From contig CM049310.1 of assembly GCA_026874595.1 (NCBI GenBank), positions 26,025,058 to 26,089,057 on the forward strand: DNA of 64,000 bases, given 5' to 3'. The notes under the pieces were generated by a model. It did no database searches, was not told the origin of the DNA, and was given only the letters and a program-made list of their open reading frames with translations. Each line of letters opens with the position of its first letter. Within the stretch, counting starts at the first letter, position 1. Origin of the DNA: Sipunculus nudus. Taxonomy: Eukaryota > Annelida > Sipuncula > Golfingiida > Sipunculidae. Position numbers and translations under genes: made by a program. Shown here piece after piece: positions 47,590 to 59,936 of the stretch.

Positions 47590-47800
47590 TTGGTTTAGGT
47601 CACACGAGACTTTGTCACGTTTATCGGTGACCACGCCTCGGATAAGCACGTATTTGGTCTTTAACTGTCGGGGATGATGCAAAATGTGTCCCGGGGGGCG
47701 GGAGGGGGGGGGGGAGGGGGGTCTGATATTTTTACCTAAATCCTGAGATATGTCACTTTATTTTTTTAAGGACAATTGTAGCGGCCTCTATCAAACTACA
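47590..47800 (+). repeat. dispersed repeat family D, copy 2
   Basis: Ordered blocks GGTCACACGAG, TTTGTCACG, CCACGCCTCGGATA.GCACG, TTTGGTCTT.AACTGTCGGG and ATGCAAAATGTGTC, then a G-rich centre and AATCCTGAGATATGTCACTT. It is closely similar to the copy 450 bp downstream. Confidence 0.88.
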
Positions 47801-48044
47801 CCTGGTCATTCAAGATAGTTGTAGAACATTGTTTTGCCACTAGTGGACAGCACTCCATCTGAAGCTCCCGTCCAATCACATTAAATTTTGCCTGTATTAA
47901 ATCTGTAAAAAAAAACTCCTTTGAATGACTAAATAACTAAATTCTAATATTCTGGCAAAACGTACATCTCTTTTTTCACACATTTTTGAACCGACTGCAG
48001 TGAAGCCCCTCCAGTCTGTCCTAAACCTATATCAATATAATTGA

Positions 48045-48255
48045 CCTTAGTCACACGAGCCTTTTGTTACGCATCTCCTTGGCCACGCCTCGGATATGCA
48101 CGGATTTGGTCTTGAACTGTCGGGACTCATGCAAAAGTGTGTCTTAAGAGGAGGATGTAATTTCCCATTTATTCACCAAAATCCTTATATATTTCACTTT
48201 ATCCCCCCCCCCCCCCTCCCCAAGGAAAGGGCGATTACAGCGCCACCTGACAGTA
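48045..48255 (+). repeat. dispersed repeat family D, copy 3
   Basis: Same block order as copy 2, in the same orientation, ending AAGGAAAGGGCGATTACAGC and GCCACCTGACAG. A poly-C tract (48203-48216) lies at the position where copy 2 has TTTATTTTTT. Confidence 0.88.
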
Positions 48256-49649
48256 ACTATAAGATTGTATATCAAGGCAAAGAACACATTGTTACTCTGA
48301 ATCAGGGCCCGAGGCCCTCCCATAGAGCCAGATGTCACAAAATGTTCAGTTCCTCTAAGAGCATCAACACACATAATTTGTTTATTTTAATAAAGTATGT
48401 GGAAAGTAGGGTTTTACTTATCTGTTGCTCATTAATTTACAAATTTTTATTTGGGCATAATCCTATATATTTTATGGCCTGTGCAACAAAATAATTATCT
48501 ATCGCGGATGTGTTGTTGCGTCATCTATTGATATTAGTGTTATTTAGGATAAAACTGAACTAGTCCAAATGATGAACGGAATGTGTAGCCACTGCCACTT
48601 TAAAAGTCCTTTATAGACACAATAATCCGAATACGAGCTCGTACAAGAGCACGCTCGCGATGAACAGCTACACATGCATACGCACGTCACACGAATCTCA
48701 CGAACCTCATGCACGGTTTCAAAAATGTGACTAAACCTGGACGTCTGGCATCCATGTTGACTTTTCACCGAGTTTTACCAAACTGAAAAACCATTACCGC
48801 CAACCTGATCCGTATACCATAAACAGTAAAAAAATAGCTCGTAACCCCAATTACACAGTACAACCGTACCCTAAGAAACACATATCAATATTAATCTCTC
48901 TATTAATCAATCCTCTACAGATAGAATAAGATGGATATTGGGTGGTACTGGTAACTGAGTAGACAGACAAGACAAAATATATATTTTTACTAAAAATGGA
49001 AGGATGGTAAGTGAATAGACAGAAAAGACAGGTCAGATATCTTTTCACAATCTAGTCTCGATCAAGACAAGTGCTAAGCTACTTCAGTCTTGGAAAAAAA
49101 AATATTCATTTTCCGAGGTGCAAAATGTGCGTCCCGCAAAATAAATTTGCGCGACCTAAATTTTCGATGAAAAAGTGTGTAAATGATACATCATTTTCTT
49201 GCCAGGGATATTTTTTGACAAGTTTGGACAGAAAATAATACTTGCCACGGTATCCGAAACTCTTTACATTCTAATTTTACAACCCAGAATGGACTTCCCA
49301 GATCTCTATCTTTCTGTTCACCATTATCTCGGCAAGCCGTTTTCCTATCACAACAAGCTGGCTCACTCGAATGGATATGTTGACAACAACCACAAATGTT
49401 TCCAAAAACGCTAGAGTTTTCCCAGATAATAAACAAAGGTCAGATTAATGCAGTAAATCATGAATAAAGCGATCTAAATGATAAAAGTTTGATATAGCCC
49501 ACCAAGCAATTCACTGAAAACTTTCCATGATGAAAATTAGACTTATTGAAGAAAAACACGCACTTAATTTAAGCCGAAGCGGACTATGGGCTACGTGCAC
49601 GCCGCCAAGTGTAAAAAGGCCGTACCGCTTAATTATATGCATGCATGGT

Positions 49650-49793
49650 CAGGGGCGGATCAAGGATTTAGGGAAAAAAAGGGGGGGTCCAACCCAGGAG
49701 GACTAATGAAACATCTAAAATTGAGGTCCCCAGGAAAAGGGGGGCCAAGGCCGCAAATTTGGTCTGAAACCCTTTAAAAAGGTTGCTTCAGAT
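49650..49793 (+). mobile_element. CAGGGGCGGATCC-family MITE, copy C (right end missing)
   Basis: It starts CAGGGGCGGATCAAGGATTT and carries the CCAACCCAGGAGGACTAATG and AACCCTTTAAAAAGGTTGCT blocks of copies A and B in plus orientation. It stops without the inverted right terminus. Confidence 0.86.
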
Positions 49794-52491
49794 GGTCAGC
49801 GGGCTACACGATGGTTGATAGCCGTCAGTCGACAAATGGATAATAATACAGTCATTTTAGGAAGAATGAAGTCAAGTAAACAGCATTTTTTTTGTCTAAA
49901 ACCGTTGACCAATAAACCATTTGTGAACATATTTGATGTACATTGGCAGATATCGGATGTGTTTTTTCTGTTATTATCGTTCAAGGGAGCTTGCTGTCTA
50001 TTCGTGTGAAAAGTTTCCATGGCGTTAATGTAATTCAACGTCAGGTTCCATGACACTTCAGAATCTAGGTTATAACTGATGGTGATGACAATACCCCCAC
50101 GCATTCCACCAGGCTACCCCTCAGAAATCAGTTAATCCTGACCAATCTCATTTTACTGTACGTGTCCAGCTGCTTAGACTGGTATTTAGTATGGTCATCA
50201 TTTATTTCAGGTACACAAATTAAAGAAAACCTCGATGTGACAGAAATTTTATGATTATGAAACAACACAACAACAGGTAACACAACCATGTAGTGTGTAT
50301 ATTATATATGTATATATAACCAGGTTATATGTTCAATGTTTAATTGTATTTATTTATATTTGTGCCATGGGTCACAAGGCCTTACATTTGTCTACAATTA
50401 ATCCTTCTTCTTCTATGGTCACGCCAAAGCGATAGATTCCCCTTTTTGGCAATATTTTATTGAGAGGAGCTCACTGCGTCCCGTGTAGGACAGAGTCATG
50501 CAGGGACCCGGCCTTAATGGTATATGACTCTGGCTCACTGTAGGCAATTCTCTTGACTTGAAAAAAAACTTTCAATTCGCCTACACTCAACTCATATCGT
50601 CATGAATGCATTATAACGTAGCTGACATGCATTAAAACGTATCTGACAGACTCTTTTCTCAAATTTGGTCGATGACATATAGGTATAATCGCAATTAGTA
50701 TCACGTCTCCATCACCTTTGTGAATTAAAACAAGAAAGTATATCACCGTACAGGGCCTCCTGTTTAAATCAAATGTACCTGACAGGACAAGAAGATCATG
50801 GGTTACACAGTGGAAACATTTCTACAAAGATGTATATATAACATGCCTACCTTTCCCAGCTGGCAAGTACTGATCTGAAATCTTTGGAAACCATAAATGT
50901 TGGTGAGGTATACAAAACACGCAGAACAGCTGAACCACAGTATATCCGTGTTCACATCTGCATGGCTGCGTGTTTATTGCCATTATCATCTTCATAGAAC
51001 GTTTTTGTAAACGCATATATATATTATACCCACGACACACCCACTGATAGATCCTTGTGACATCCAAGAATCACGAAAAGTCCTGGCCTCTGCTCCTCGT
51101 GCTTGCATCTTATTACTGATTGGCAGGTAGTGCCTGTATACCATGGAACTTTTTTGTCCACTTGGTACTTTTTTCTGCCGTAAAGGCATAATTGGGCAAT
51201 GTTTAAGGTACCTCATCTTCAGGCCTGCCAGCCCTTTTTGTTCATACAACACCCTACATAAAAAAAACAGAAAGGGTAAAATTGAAGTGTACATGTACAG
51301 ATTTAATTTTAACAGTCATATTCAGACACATATGGTCCCCATGGTCCCCAGTCCCCAATTCTGAGGGGCAAAAACTATCACACTATCTCCAAAGTTATGG
51401 CATTAACAGAAAACATATGAATTCACAGATCTGACGTTGATGATCAATCTTGGTGGAAACAACCAGTGTGAAAAGACAGGACACATCTTAAGGAACTTCA
51501 AACCCTACGGGGTCAAAATATTCCTACAGATTTCGGCAGTACTGACCTTGAAGATTAAGGGCAAGTGACAGTTTTTTTTGGAACTCCTGCAAGAATGTGA
51601 TGGAAAACAACTATTCCGAGGATTTGAGCTTGAAGATAAAGGTAATCGAATTAAGGTTCTCGCACTCTTCTAAAAACTTGATAGAAAGGAATTGTGTGTT
51701 AAATTTGAGGAAAATATATGTAATGCTTTAAAAGTAATTGTATTCACTAGAAATCCTAAAAATGAACTATAATTCGGCTCATTAGACCTTGCCAAGGTCA
51801 CCAATTTTCGAACTCGTCTGAAAAATATAGTGTCTGTATCTTCAGTATCTTCAGTACATCTAAACTTATTGGGGTCACAATAATCCTCGGATCCCACAGA
51901 TTTCACCTTGGAGATCAAAGTCAGGGTCAACAGTTTGGTCTAAATTCAATATTTGTTACGGAGACCAAGGCAAAATCATTCATCGAAATTATTTAGATTT
52001 TATAGACGTATTATGCATACGAGAACACAAAACACTTATCTGAAATCTTTCTATACATGTAGATAAGTCAACTAAAATCAATTTTTCTTGCATTAGTATC
52101 ACACCTATACACAATAGGTAATTAACGTCCTTTTGCTTTTCTTTTAACATTCCGCTCAAAAATAAACTGATACACAAAAAGACACCCAATAAAAAAAGTT
52201 AGAGAACTGAAAGCTGGCTACGCCTTTAATCGTACCGTGGACACGCCATCGGCGGAGTAAGGTAAGTGGGACAGACACCACAACCGTCGTTACCACAGAA
52301 ATTCCTGCAGTGTTCCCGTCTCGCTCCGTTTCACACCACTGCAGATGACGCTGACCCAGGTACGCCAGAACACGACGCAATGGTGACCTGAACAAGAGGA
52401 GGGGGGAAAATCAAACATTTTCAACAAAAACCTTTCGCGTGCGTTCAGAAAGTCACGGTCAGGGTTTCAATCAAAGTAATCACAGGAAAAC
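49794..52491. other. non-coding stretch upstream of the galactosyltransferase
   Basis: No exon recognised. A small 21-bp tandem duplication lies at 50606-50648 (GCATTA.AACGTA.CTGACA twice). 51400-51940 reads like an old spiralian-type intergenic repeat (GACCTTGAAGAT-like phrases), but this could not be confirmed. The promoter of the downstream gene should lie near 52200-52490; no TATA box was seen. Confidence 0.4.
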
Positions 52492-52508
52492 ATGAGATAC
52501 AATCCAAG
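52492..52508 (+). CDS. galactosyltransferase coding exon 1 (17 nt)
   Basis: ATG AGA TAC AAT CCA AG followed by consensus donor GTGAGT at 52509. Phase 2 out, joining exon 2 to make Ser. A tiny first coding exon, chosen because exon 2 has no in-frame ATG and the phases fit exactly. Confidence 0.7.
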
Positions 52509-55500
52509 GTGAGTCGATGCCAGGTACGCAGGCAACGTGTATAATCAGTTCATGAAACGTGATTTATCCGTAAATGAGAGTTGTTATGAAGGAATACTAT
52601 TCAGTAAAATTTCCCACCAGGTCTTGTCTGGTTAATTGGTTTCACGTTTTACAAACTATGTAATATTTAATCCAAGATTTATGTATAAATGTCATGTATA
52701 TAATATAATATAGTATAATATATATGATAAAATATAATGATGTTTGCTTAGTTTTAGTTATGTTTTCGGCCGCTTGAGGCGCAACAAGCAGACAATCCGG
52801 TACATCCTGGTGTTCCTGTGTGGTGTCGCGTTCTCCTGCTTTGGAGGTAGTATAAACATTTACTTTATATCTACGTCTTATATTAAATTAGATAAGAAAA
52901 CATGACTCAAAACATACTGATGCTTTTAGTCTGATCCATCTTCATACTATCAAGTCTGTGGCTACGCTTTTACAGACCTTGATTCCTCGACCCTCTCTGA
53001 TGTCAACTTCAAGAATGATGAACAAGCCTTCCGTTTTCGAGCTGAAATCTCAACTGTCAATCAAAACCAATGAATATAGGTAAACAAAACTGTTCACACG
53101 CCTTCCGGACAAGAGCGCACGTACCAGAAACGGGACAGGCTTATTTGATGCGAGTATTTTGATTGGTTCAACTGCCTTCATCATTTAAGAAATAGGCACC
53201 AGTGTTCGCGGAATCAAGGTTTGTGAAGATGTGAAGAATAAAAATGCTCTGACCCAGGGTTTTTTCTTGTGGCTGACGTAGAGATAAGAGTGCCGTCAAT
53301 CTCTTAAACAAACCACGCAACCTGAAGTGTGTTTTTTTTTGACAAAATAACAATAAACATGTTTTTCAGGCCGGGAATTGAAATTGGCTCATTCAAATTC
53401 TGATAATTTAACCTAGGTCCAATACGGAGAGTCGTAGCATGTACATTAATATGACGGACTTTTCAAGACCTTTGCCTGATCATATATAGAATATCCGTCA
53501 TTAGATATACGTACTGCATGGTTTTTTTAGTCGTATATTTTTTTACAAACAAATACCGTGTTCTCTGAATACCTTTCTGGAAACATGAAACGTTGTACCT
53601 GTCCACCACACATAAGGAAGTAAGCACAGTTATTATGGGGTATTAATTACAAGAACATCCTTTCATTTACAATTTTCCCTTAGAACTATGTGTGCAGCAA
53701 ACGATTTAAGCTCGTTTAATTTAATATTGCACAAACCCAATGCTAAACCTACAAAATTTAAACTGTACATTACTTGAAAGAAAACCGTTTGCAGCAAGCT
53801 GCATGCACAATCAGGAATATTCGAGTAACAATCTTGGTTTGTTCAGAAATATCTCCAAAGGCGGACCTATCTGGAATGCTGGGTTTCCACTTGGAAACTC
53901 AAGACTCAACTTTTGTTACTTTTATCATTATACAGAGAGAGGTAAAAGGCATTGTATAGTTCGTAGAACACCCCCCCCCCCCCCCTTTCCCCTAAAAAAA
54001 AGGAAATATTATCGTGAAAATTATCCGGACATGAACCCTCAGAGTGACTATATATAAAACATGAATCATGCATTTACGTAGATCTAAATATTCTTTAAAC
54101 AAGAGAATTCAACCACAAGCTCTGCATACATGCATATAAGACCGGAAGAAATTAAACTCTATCAAACTGTCAATCCAAAACGGCTATATCACACAAATTT
54201 TCATTGTTAGGTGCTATCTCCCAAAGTGAAACTGCATTCATTGTCCCGTTTGAACATTAATAGCTATAAAAACAAGTAGACAGGGGTGGTAAAAAGAAGT
54301 ATTATGTAAAAAAAAACTTGTGAATTGAAAGAGGGGGCTATATAAATATATACCTGTTCTACTTCCTGTAGGTCCCTGGCTGAACCTGTCCTTTTTATAC
54401 AGAAGTCGTCCGGTGGTGGCTTGCATCATTTTGTCCGCGCCCAAGTACTGGGAGAGCCGAGTTCCGGCCGTCAGACGAACCTGGGCCCCGCGCTGTGACA
54501 CCCATAACTTCTACTACTCCCGGGGCGCACAGTCAGCCCAGCTACCCGGAGGGGTCGGGTTGAAAATACCAGAGGGGCGCGCTCATTTAACTGGAAAAGT
54601 ACTGCAAGCATTTAATCACTCGTACCTGAAAAGTAATGGAGCAGCTGACTGGTACATGAAAGCAGACGACGATTCTTACGTCATAATGGAGAACGTAAAG
54701 CACGTGCTGTCCAGGTTCCCGCCATACCAGCCTTACTACATCGGACAGTGGCTCCACCTACGGCCAGGAAAAGCACCATCTGGTTATCACAGTGGGGGAG
54801 CGGGGTAGGCTGTTCATGCCGTTCTTGTCGGACATATTTATTAACTGAATAACAAACTCCTTTTTATTTGTAGTAAAAGCCATAGGGTGCTCAATATAAT
54901 CTGCCCAAACTTGCATTATCCTGCGTACATTCTGAGAATTTAAAATTTAAATTCTTCGTGGATGATGGGACTGAGCTGGTTATGTAATATTCTGGAGGTC
55001 TTAATTAAGAGGTTTTAACTCTTTGTTCTTGATCACCATACACACTTATTTCCGGAGCACCACTTCTCTTCAATGGAGGATAAATAACATATGTTTGGTT
55101 TATATATGTAATGCCCTCAACAGACTATAAATTCAGGTATTATAGGTCGCAATACCATTTCTGCTTGCAGGTACGTGTTGAGCCGGGAAGCGGTCAGACG
55201 ACTGGTCAAGTACGGCTGGACACACTGTGTTCGAGATGGTAGAATCGAAGATGTTCATATGGGTATGATGTACGGGGTTTTGTGACATGTAGTTGTCTAT
55301 ATTTATCCCATGAGAACCACTTTCTTAACTCAGATAAATAAAGGGTGCAGTCACCCTGGTAGATATTAAGTCATAGAGAGCTAATCGTTTCAATGAATGG
55401 TAAACTAAATGTCTAGATCATCTCAAAGTATTATCGTGTAATATTCCTCAAAATCAATCAACGGATTGAACGACACAGAAGCGCCTGACAAGTGCTGTCC

Positions 55501-57368
55501 TGATAATATTTCAGGGAAATGTAGAATAGAAACCCCCATCATATTGCGCGTTCATCAAGATAGCGCATTATCTTAACGTAAACCTCTGGCTATGTTTCAG
55601 GCGCTTGTATGAAAAAGCTGAATGTGACCATGTTGTCCGCAGTGGATGACAACAAGAGACTGAGTTTTCACTCGTATAACCCTCAGACGTGGTTAAACCC
55701 TAAAGAGAAAACACATAAGCTTCTCAACTACCGAGACATCGTTGTCAATCCAAAGGTAGGTACAGACATTTCTACGACAAACATTTCTGTATTACTAAAG
55801 TGTTACAGACAGTTGTGCTTCTAGCATTTCTGTATTACTAAAGTTTAACAGACATTTCTGCATTAAGGTGCGTTTACCGGTCGTGCGGTATGCGGAATAC
55901 GGCATCAGAACGCAGTATCCAGAATGCGGTATAAAAACACGTGCACATGGGCAGTTACTTGACGGGTGGCAAAACACTGCACGCGGTATGAGATTGCTGA
56001 TGTCAGAGTCCGCTAGATCACGCTGCATTCATAGTTCGTACATAATAACTACATATTGTAACCAGAGCCCATCTGCCCTGAACCGCGCGGTATCCGGAAT
56101 CATTTAATTCACCACTGGAAATTCATTTTTACCGCGTGTCCCACACCACATTCCGCATACCGTAAAGCTGCCCAGTAAACGGTTTATGATAAATCAACTA
56201 AAACGGAAATAATTTTTCGCATACCGCGCGCCCGGAAAACGCAAGCTTAAAGCATCTTTTATTTTTTATTATTTATTCATTATGAAATCAGGCTTATTCA
56301 CAGACAATGGATTAAACACCTCCTCAAAATGTGTACATCTGTTACTTGTGTATTTTTTTTTTTTTGTGATTGGGATGGGGGAGTATATAGTGTCATTCAA
56401 AGTTATATACGAGTAAAATACGCTCCACCTTCAAAATCGTCACAGAATCAAATTTGCTTTCTAATATATATTGTAAAAAAAGCTCATTTTCAAGATCTGA
56501 TTGGTCATGCATGTCGAATGTCTGAAATCGGAATAGCGCTCATGCTACTCATAGTAATTATAACCAAGTATTATTGATAATAGATTTAGTCAATCTGAGC
56601 TGCGGTTATGGTAGCCATGGACAATTTACTCTCAGGGTTTCGCCTCCAGAACATATACTAGTATATGTCAACAAATGGGAACAAACTAATACTACACTAT
56701 AGAGCGGTCGATCTTCCATAAATCTTATTTAACCAGATATGAAAATTATGTGGTAGGTGGCGCTACCAGCCACTTCCGGGCATGAGACTCTTATCGTATT
56801 CACTCGGATCAGAGTTGCGCCTATCCCCGTGTGAAATAAATGTTCGGGCTTACGCAGAATAACTTGATCCAATCAGAAATTGAAAATAGTTAAAATATGG
56901 CAAAATCAGTTGGTATCCATCTCTTTCATCTTTTGCATAACACTTAATGTATATATCAGCAATTCGCCCAGTCCACTGGACACGTCGTTCGCCTGACTGG
57001 GCAGAGATTAAGATTCATTAACGCATATTTTGGCACATTCATGGGTTTATATAAAGTTATATAGTTTATGACTATTGTATTAATAATTATATTTCATTTA
57101 TTCTAATATGTTTTATCTGTCATAAACATCCCCTGGCATCGATATATCGTACCCACTCTAATAATTAACGAGTGTTTTTTTTTTTCAGGGTGAGGCGGAA
57201 GCCCTGAGCGTGAGCACGGCGACCTTACATTATATGCGGCCTTGGGATATGTATATGTTCGATTACTTAATATATGACCTCTGTGTCACAGGTCAAAGGT
57301 CGTGCACTCCAGCGTCCTTCACCCATCAGAATATGATCACGGGAAAAGAACAAGATGATGAGTCATGA
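52492..57368 (+). CDS. core 1 beta-1,3-galactosyltransferase-like (C1GALT1 family), 6 coding exons
   Basis: Joining 52492-52508, 52758-52846, 54372-54804, 55171-55262, 55601-55755 and 57189-57368 gives 966 nt, or 321 residues, with GT-AG introns and matching phases. It is a type II Golgi protein: a short basic cytoplasmic tail (RLRRNKQTIR), one membrane anchor (about 23-42) and a GT31 catalytic domain. Family marks are RRTWAPRC, GVGLKIPEGR, ADWYMKADDDSYVIMEN with the metal-binding DDD at 134-136, YHSGGAGYVLSREAV, CVRDGRIEDVHMGACM and a C-terminal LHYM..WDMYMFDYLIYDL. The match to C1GALT1 (adding Gal to GalNAc-Ser/Thr, the core 1 O-glycan) is good; a sister GT31 activity is possible. Start: ATG after an in-frame TAA 15 nt upstream. 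The stem region is very short. Confidence 0.88.
52758..52846 (+). CDS. galactosyltransferase coding exon 2 (membrane anchor)
   Basis: Acceptor GTTTTAG, donor GTAGTA at 52847. It encodes a basic tail and a hydrophobic span (YILVFLCGVAFSCFG), the type II signal anchor. Phase 2 in, phase 1 out. Confidence 0.82.
54372..54804 (+). CDS. galactosyltransferase coding exon 3 (catalytic core, DDD)
   Basis: Acceptor CTTCCTGTAG, donor GTAGGC at 54805. It encodes most of the GT31 domain including WYMKADDDSYVI and the start of SGGAG. Phase 1 in, phase 2 out. NHS is a possible N-glycosylation site. Confidence 0.93.
55171..55262 (+). CDS. galactosyltransferase coding exon 4
   Basis: Acceptor TGCTTGCAG, donor GTATGA at 55263. 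It encodes GYVLSREAVRRLVKYGW, then THCVRDGRIEDVHM, including the conserved IED acidic motif of the family. Phase 2 in, phase 1 out. Confidence 0.92.
55601..55755 (+). CDS. galactosyltransferase coding exon 5
   Basis: Acceptor TATGTTTCAG, donor GTAGGT at 55756. It encodes GACMKKLNVTMLSAVDDN, then LSFHSYNPQTWLNP and LLNYRDIVVNPK. Phase 1 in, phase 0 out. Confidence 0.9.
55782..55860. repeat. 43-bp tandem duplication next to the exon 5 donor
   Basis: CATTTCTGTATTACTAAAGT occurs at 55782 and 55825, each followed by a near-copy of TTACAGAC. It lies between the donor site and a TTAA MITE. Confidence 0.88.
55867..56246. mobile_element. 380-bp MITE flanked by TTAA
   Basis: TTAA flanks both sides (55863-55866 and 56247-56250). 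Left GGTGCGTTTACCGG...GCGGTATGCG and right (reverse complement) GCTTGCGTTTTCCGG...GCGGTATGCG form an imperfect terminal inverted repeat of about 32 bp. The sub-terminal area repeats GCGGTAT/ATACCGC. TTAA duplication is used by piggyBac and Kolobok elements; the assignment between them is open. It sits in the galactosyltransferase's last intron. Confidence 0.88.
57189..57368 (+). CDS. galactosyltransferase coding exon 6 (C-terminus)
   Basis: Acceptor TTTTTTCAG at 57188. It encodes TATLHYMRPWDMYMFDYLIY, DLCVTGQRSCTP and ends GKEQDDES before TGA at 57366-57368. The length fits the family's last conserved helix. Confidence 0.9.
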   Translation, partial: GEAEALSVSTATLHYMRPWDMYMFDYLIYDLCVTGQRSCTPASFTHQNMITGKEQDDES

Positions 57369-59546
57369 GCAGTTTCACTACAAAAAGAAAAGAAAAAAAT
57401 ATTTATTTATGCTCATAGGATAACACATCGTATTGACCAAAGGAAATCTTTCATAAAATATCGTGAATCAACAATAGCGGGTACTGGTCCATGTGTTCGC
57501 CTGTTACATGTTATTGTTCCCGTCGTATCTCGAGCATAATTGGGTATCACTTTAAGGGCTCTTGATTACTGAGATTTTAAATTCAAATCAAACAACATTA
57601 TATGTTATAAGGCATATAATTTCATGTAAACATAAACTTTTCAGTCAACATGAAGCTTGGTGAATTTTTTAGTAGACTGTGTGATGTGCCAAAACCATGC
57701 ACAAATGAACATATTTTCAAATAGTACTTGAAATATATCACAAGGTATTTACAAGTTGTAATGTTTCTTATACTTTAGTGTTATTCTTATGTAACTTTTT
57801 ATATAAAAATGTGTTTTGCGCAGACATTCATAAGACAAAAGTATGTCTGGTAATACTGTCTGACATGAGCTAGGTATATTGTGAGACAGATCCTGACAGA
57901 CATGTCTCGTCTTCGGTGCTTGGTGTTCTGATAAGCTGGTGCTGCCATCTACTGAGGAAATTTTGAAATAATGTACATGAATACAATTTGTTGGATCTTT
58001 CGTTTCACGCGTGTACATGTTTTAGAACAAAGAGCTCTGTTTATCGTTTGTGAATTTGCAGAAACGATGCGATTTCAGTTCATACCAATATTTTAATTAT
58101 GTAAAGAACAAGTGTCGAAAAATAAGCAAACTCAATTCCCTCACGACCCTCGGTCGCCCTGCTTAGTTATTCATCACCCTGAAATGTATAATGAAATATA
58201 CAATATATAAACTCTCCATCGTTGGTCTAATAAAGTTGCTGTTTATTTGTACCAGACAAACAAAATCCTGCATCTTATTATTATTTTTATCATTACAACA
58301 TTCTGCAGGGTAGCCTGCACCAGAATGTTGTAAGCAGGGCCCTGATTCAAAATACAAGACATTTATGATAAACATGACAATAAAACGAAATAAAAATACA
58401 AGTTACAATGCAAATGTAAAAAACATACTAAAACTGTAAAAAATGACAGATTATACTTTAAATCAATAGGTTATTATGAATATTTCAGTACTAAGAAGGA
58501 TAAGCTGCAACAGGCAAAAATGATTATGCTAGATAAAATAATTTCGTATGGTACAAGAAGCAGTACAAAGTCAGTTCCACATTTAAGTAATATTTTTCAT
58601 TTCCTGAAAACTCACGTTTATTTCACATTCTCACTTAAGTCACTCTATAGTTTGTCCGTACATATTCTGTGCACACAGAGACCGAGAAAGATAGACAGAC
58701 GAAAAAAGCAAACAGATGAGCAGACATATATAGGCGGATACTAAGTCCCCCGTTAGCATCCGATTTGGATAAACATCAGAATGGCGTGATAGACTTTTAT
58801 AAGGCTTTGACGTTTAGCCTTATCAATGCAGAAAGTAGAATAAATTATGAGCTAATGTGACCAACACGAATATATACTATCAAATTATGTGATATCCACA
58901 GTTTAATAAACAGACACTCATATATACGTGTAGCACGTGTGTCAGGGCAAGACACTGATAATTAATACATGTATACATCGTGTTTGGTCGTACGTCAACA
59001 CCTACATCAACAAAGAATGTAATTACATTAACACGTTTTGCTCGGGGAGAAATATGACATATAGATAACTGCAGGTTCCAAAAGGCCGTAAAAAATTAAT
59101 AATTATTCAACGCACCAACAAGCGCAATATTGATTTTCGTACTGGATTTCATAGATAGATTATACACAATGTATATTATTCTGGTATGACTTAGCTATGT
59201 ATTGCTATCACATGCATGGTGTGGAAATATATAGAGCATGTTAGCTAGACTGAGATGTACCAATCAATAATAAATGAAGCGTATGCTGGTGAGATGTTGC
59301 AGGAGAGAATATAGAAGTAGAAGAGAAATTGAATCTACTAATAATATATGTGATTAGTATCAAGCTATCAGAGAATATTTTTGCAGAAAAGATATTGAAA
59401 ACAAAACCCCAAATAGTGAAACAAGAGAGGAAGTAGCAAGGAAGCTATAGCTATGAGGTATGAGGTGAGAACCTCATTCACCTGATGATCGGGTCGCATC
59501 CCGTGAAACAGACTGTTGTGAATTAACAGTGTTGTTTTTCTTCAGA

Positions 59547-59549
<3 letters not shown>

Positions 59550-59586
<37 letters not shown>
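59550..59586. repeat. (TA)n microsatellite
   Basis: TA dinucleotide tract, read directly. Confidence 0.95.
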
Positions 59587-59590
<4 letters not shown>

Positions 59591-59888
59591 CAAAATCTGG
59601 GAAATAATTTTGGATATGATCTGATAAGGAAATGTAAAGAATCACAACTCGAAAAAAAAGATATATCACAGGGTGTCATTTGATCACTGAAAGTTAATAA
59701 AAATATCGTATATAATTAAGTATATGTAAAATTCTGTATGTTGATATGTGTAATGCAATATATATATATATGAATTATTTAAAATTTTATGAATTTATAT
59801 AAAAAACATTCAGTATATTATTGCATGTCATACGGAATCTTAAATTAAGGTTAACTTATTAATTTATATTTGTGTAATATGTGTGTGC

Positions 59889-59890
<2 letters not shown>

Positions 59891-59928
<38 letters not shown>

Positions 59929-59936
59929 TAGATAGA
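59891..59936. repeat. (GA)n-(GATA)n microsatellite
   Basis: GA dinucleotides passing into GATA units, read directly. Confidence 0.95.

Larger units (their letters stand above)
47158..49649. other. non-coding stretch with dispersed repeat D
   Basis: Two copies of repeat D (47590-47800 and 48045-48255) are the only structured parts seen. Confidence 0.45.
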
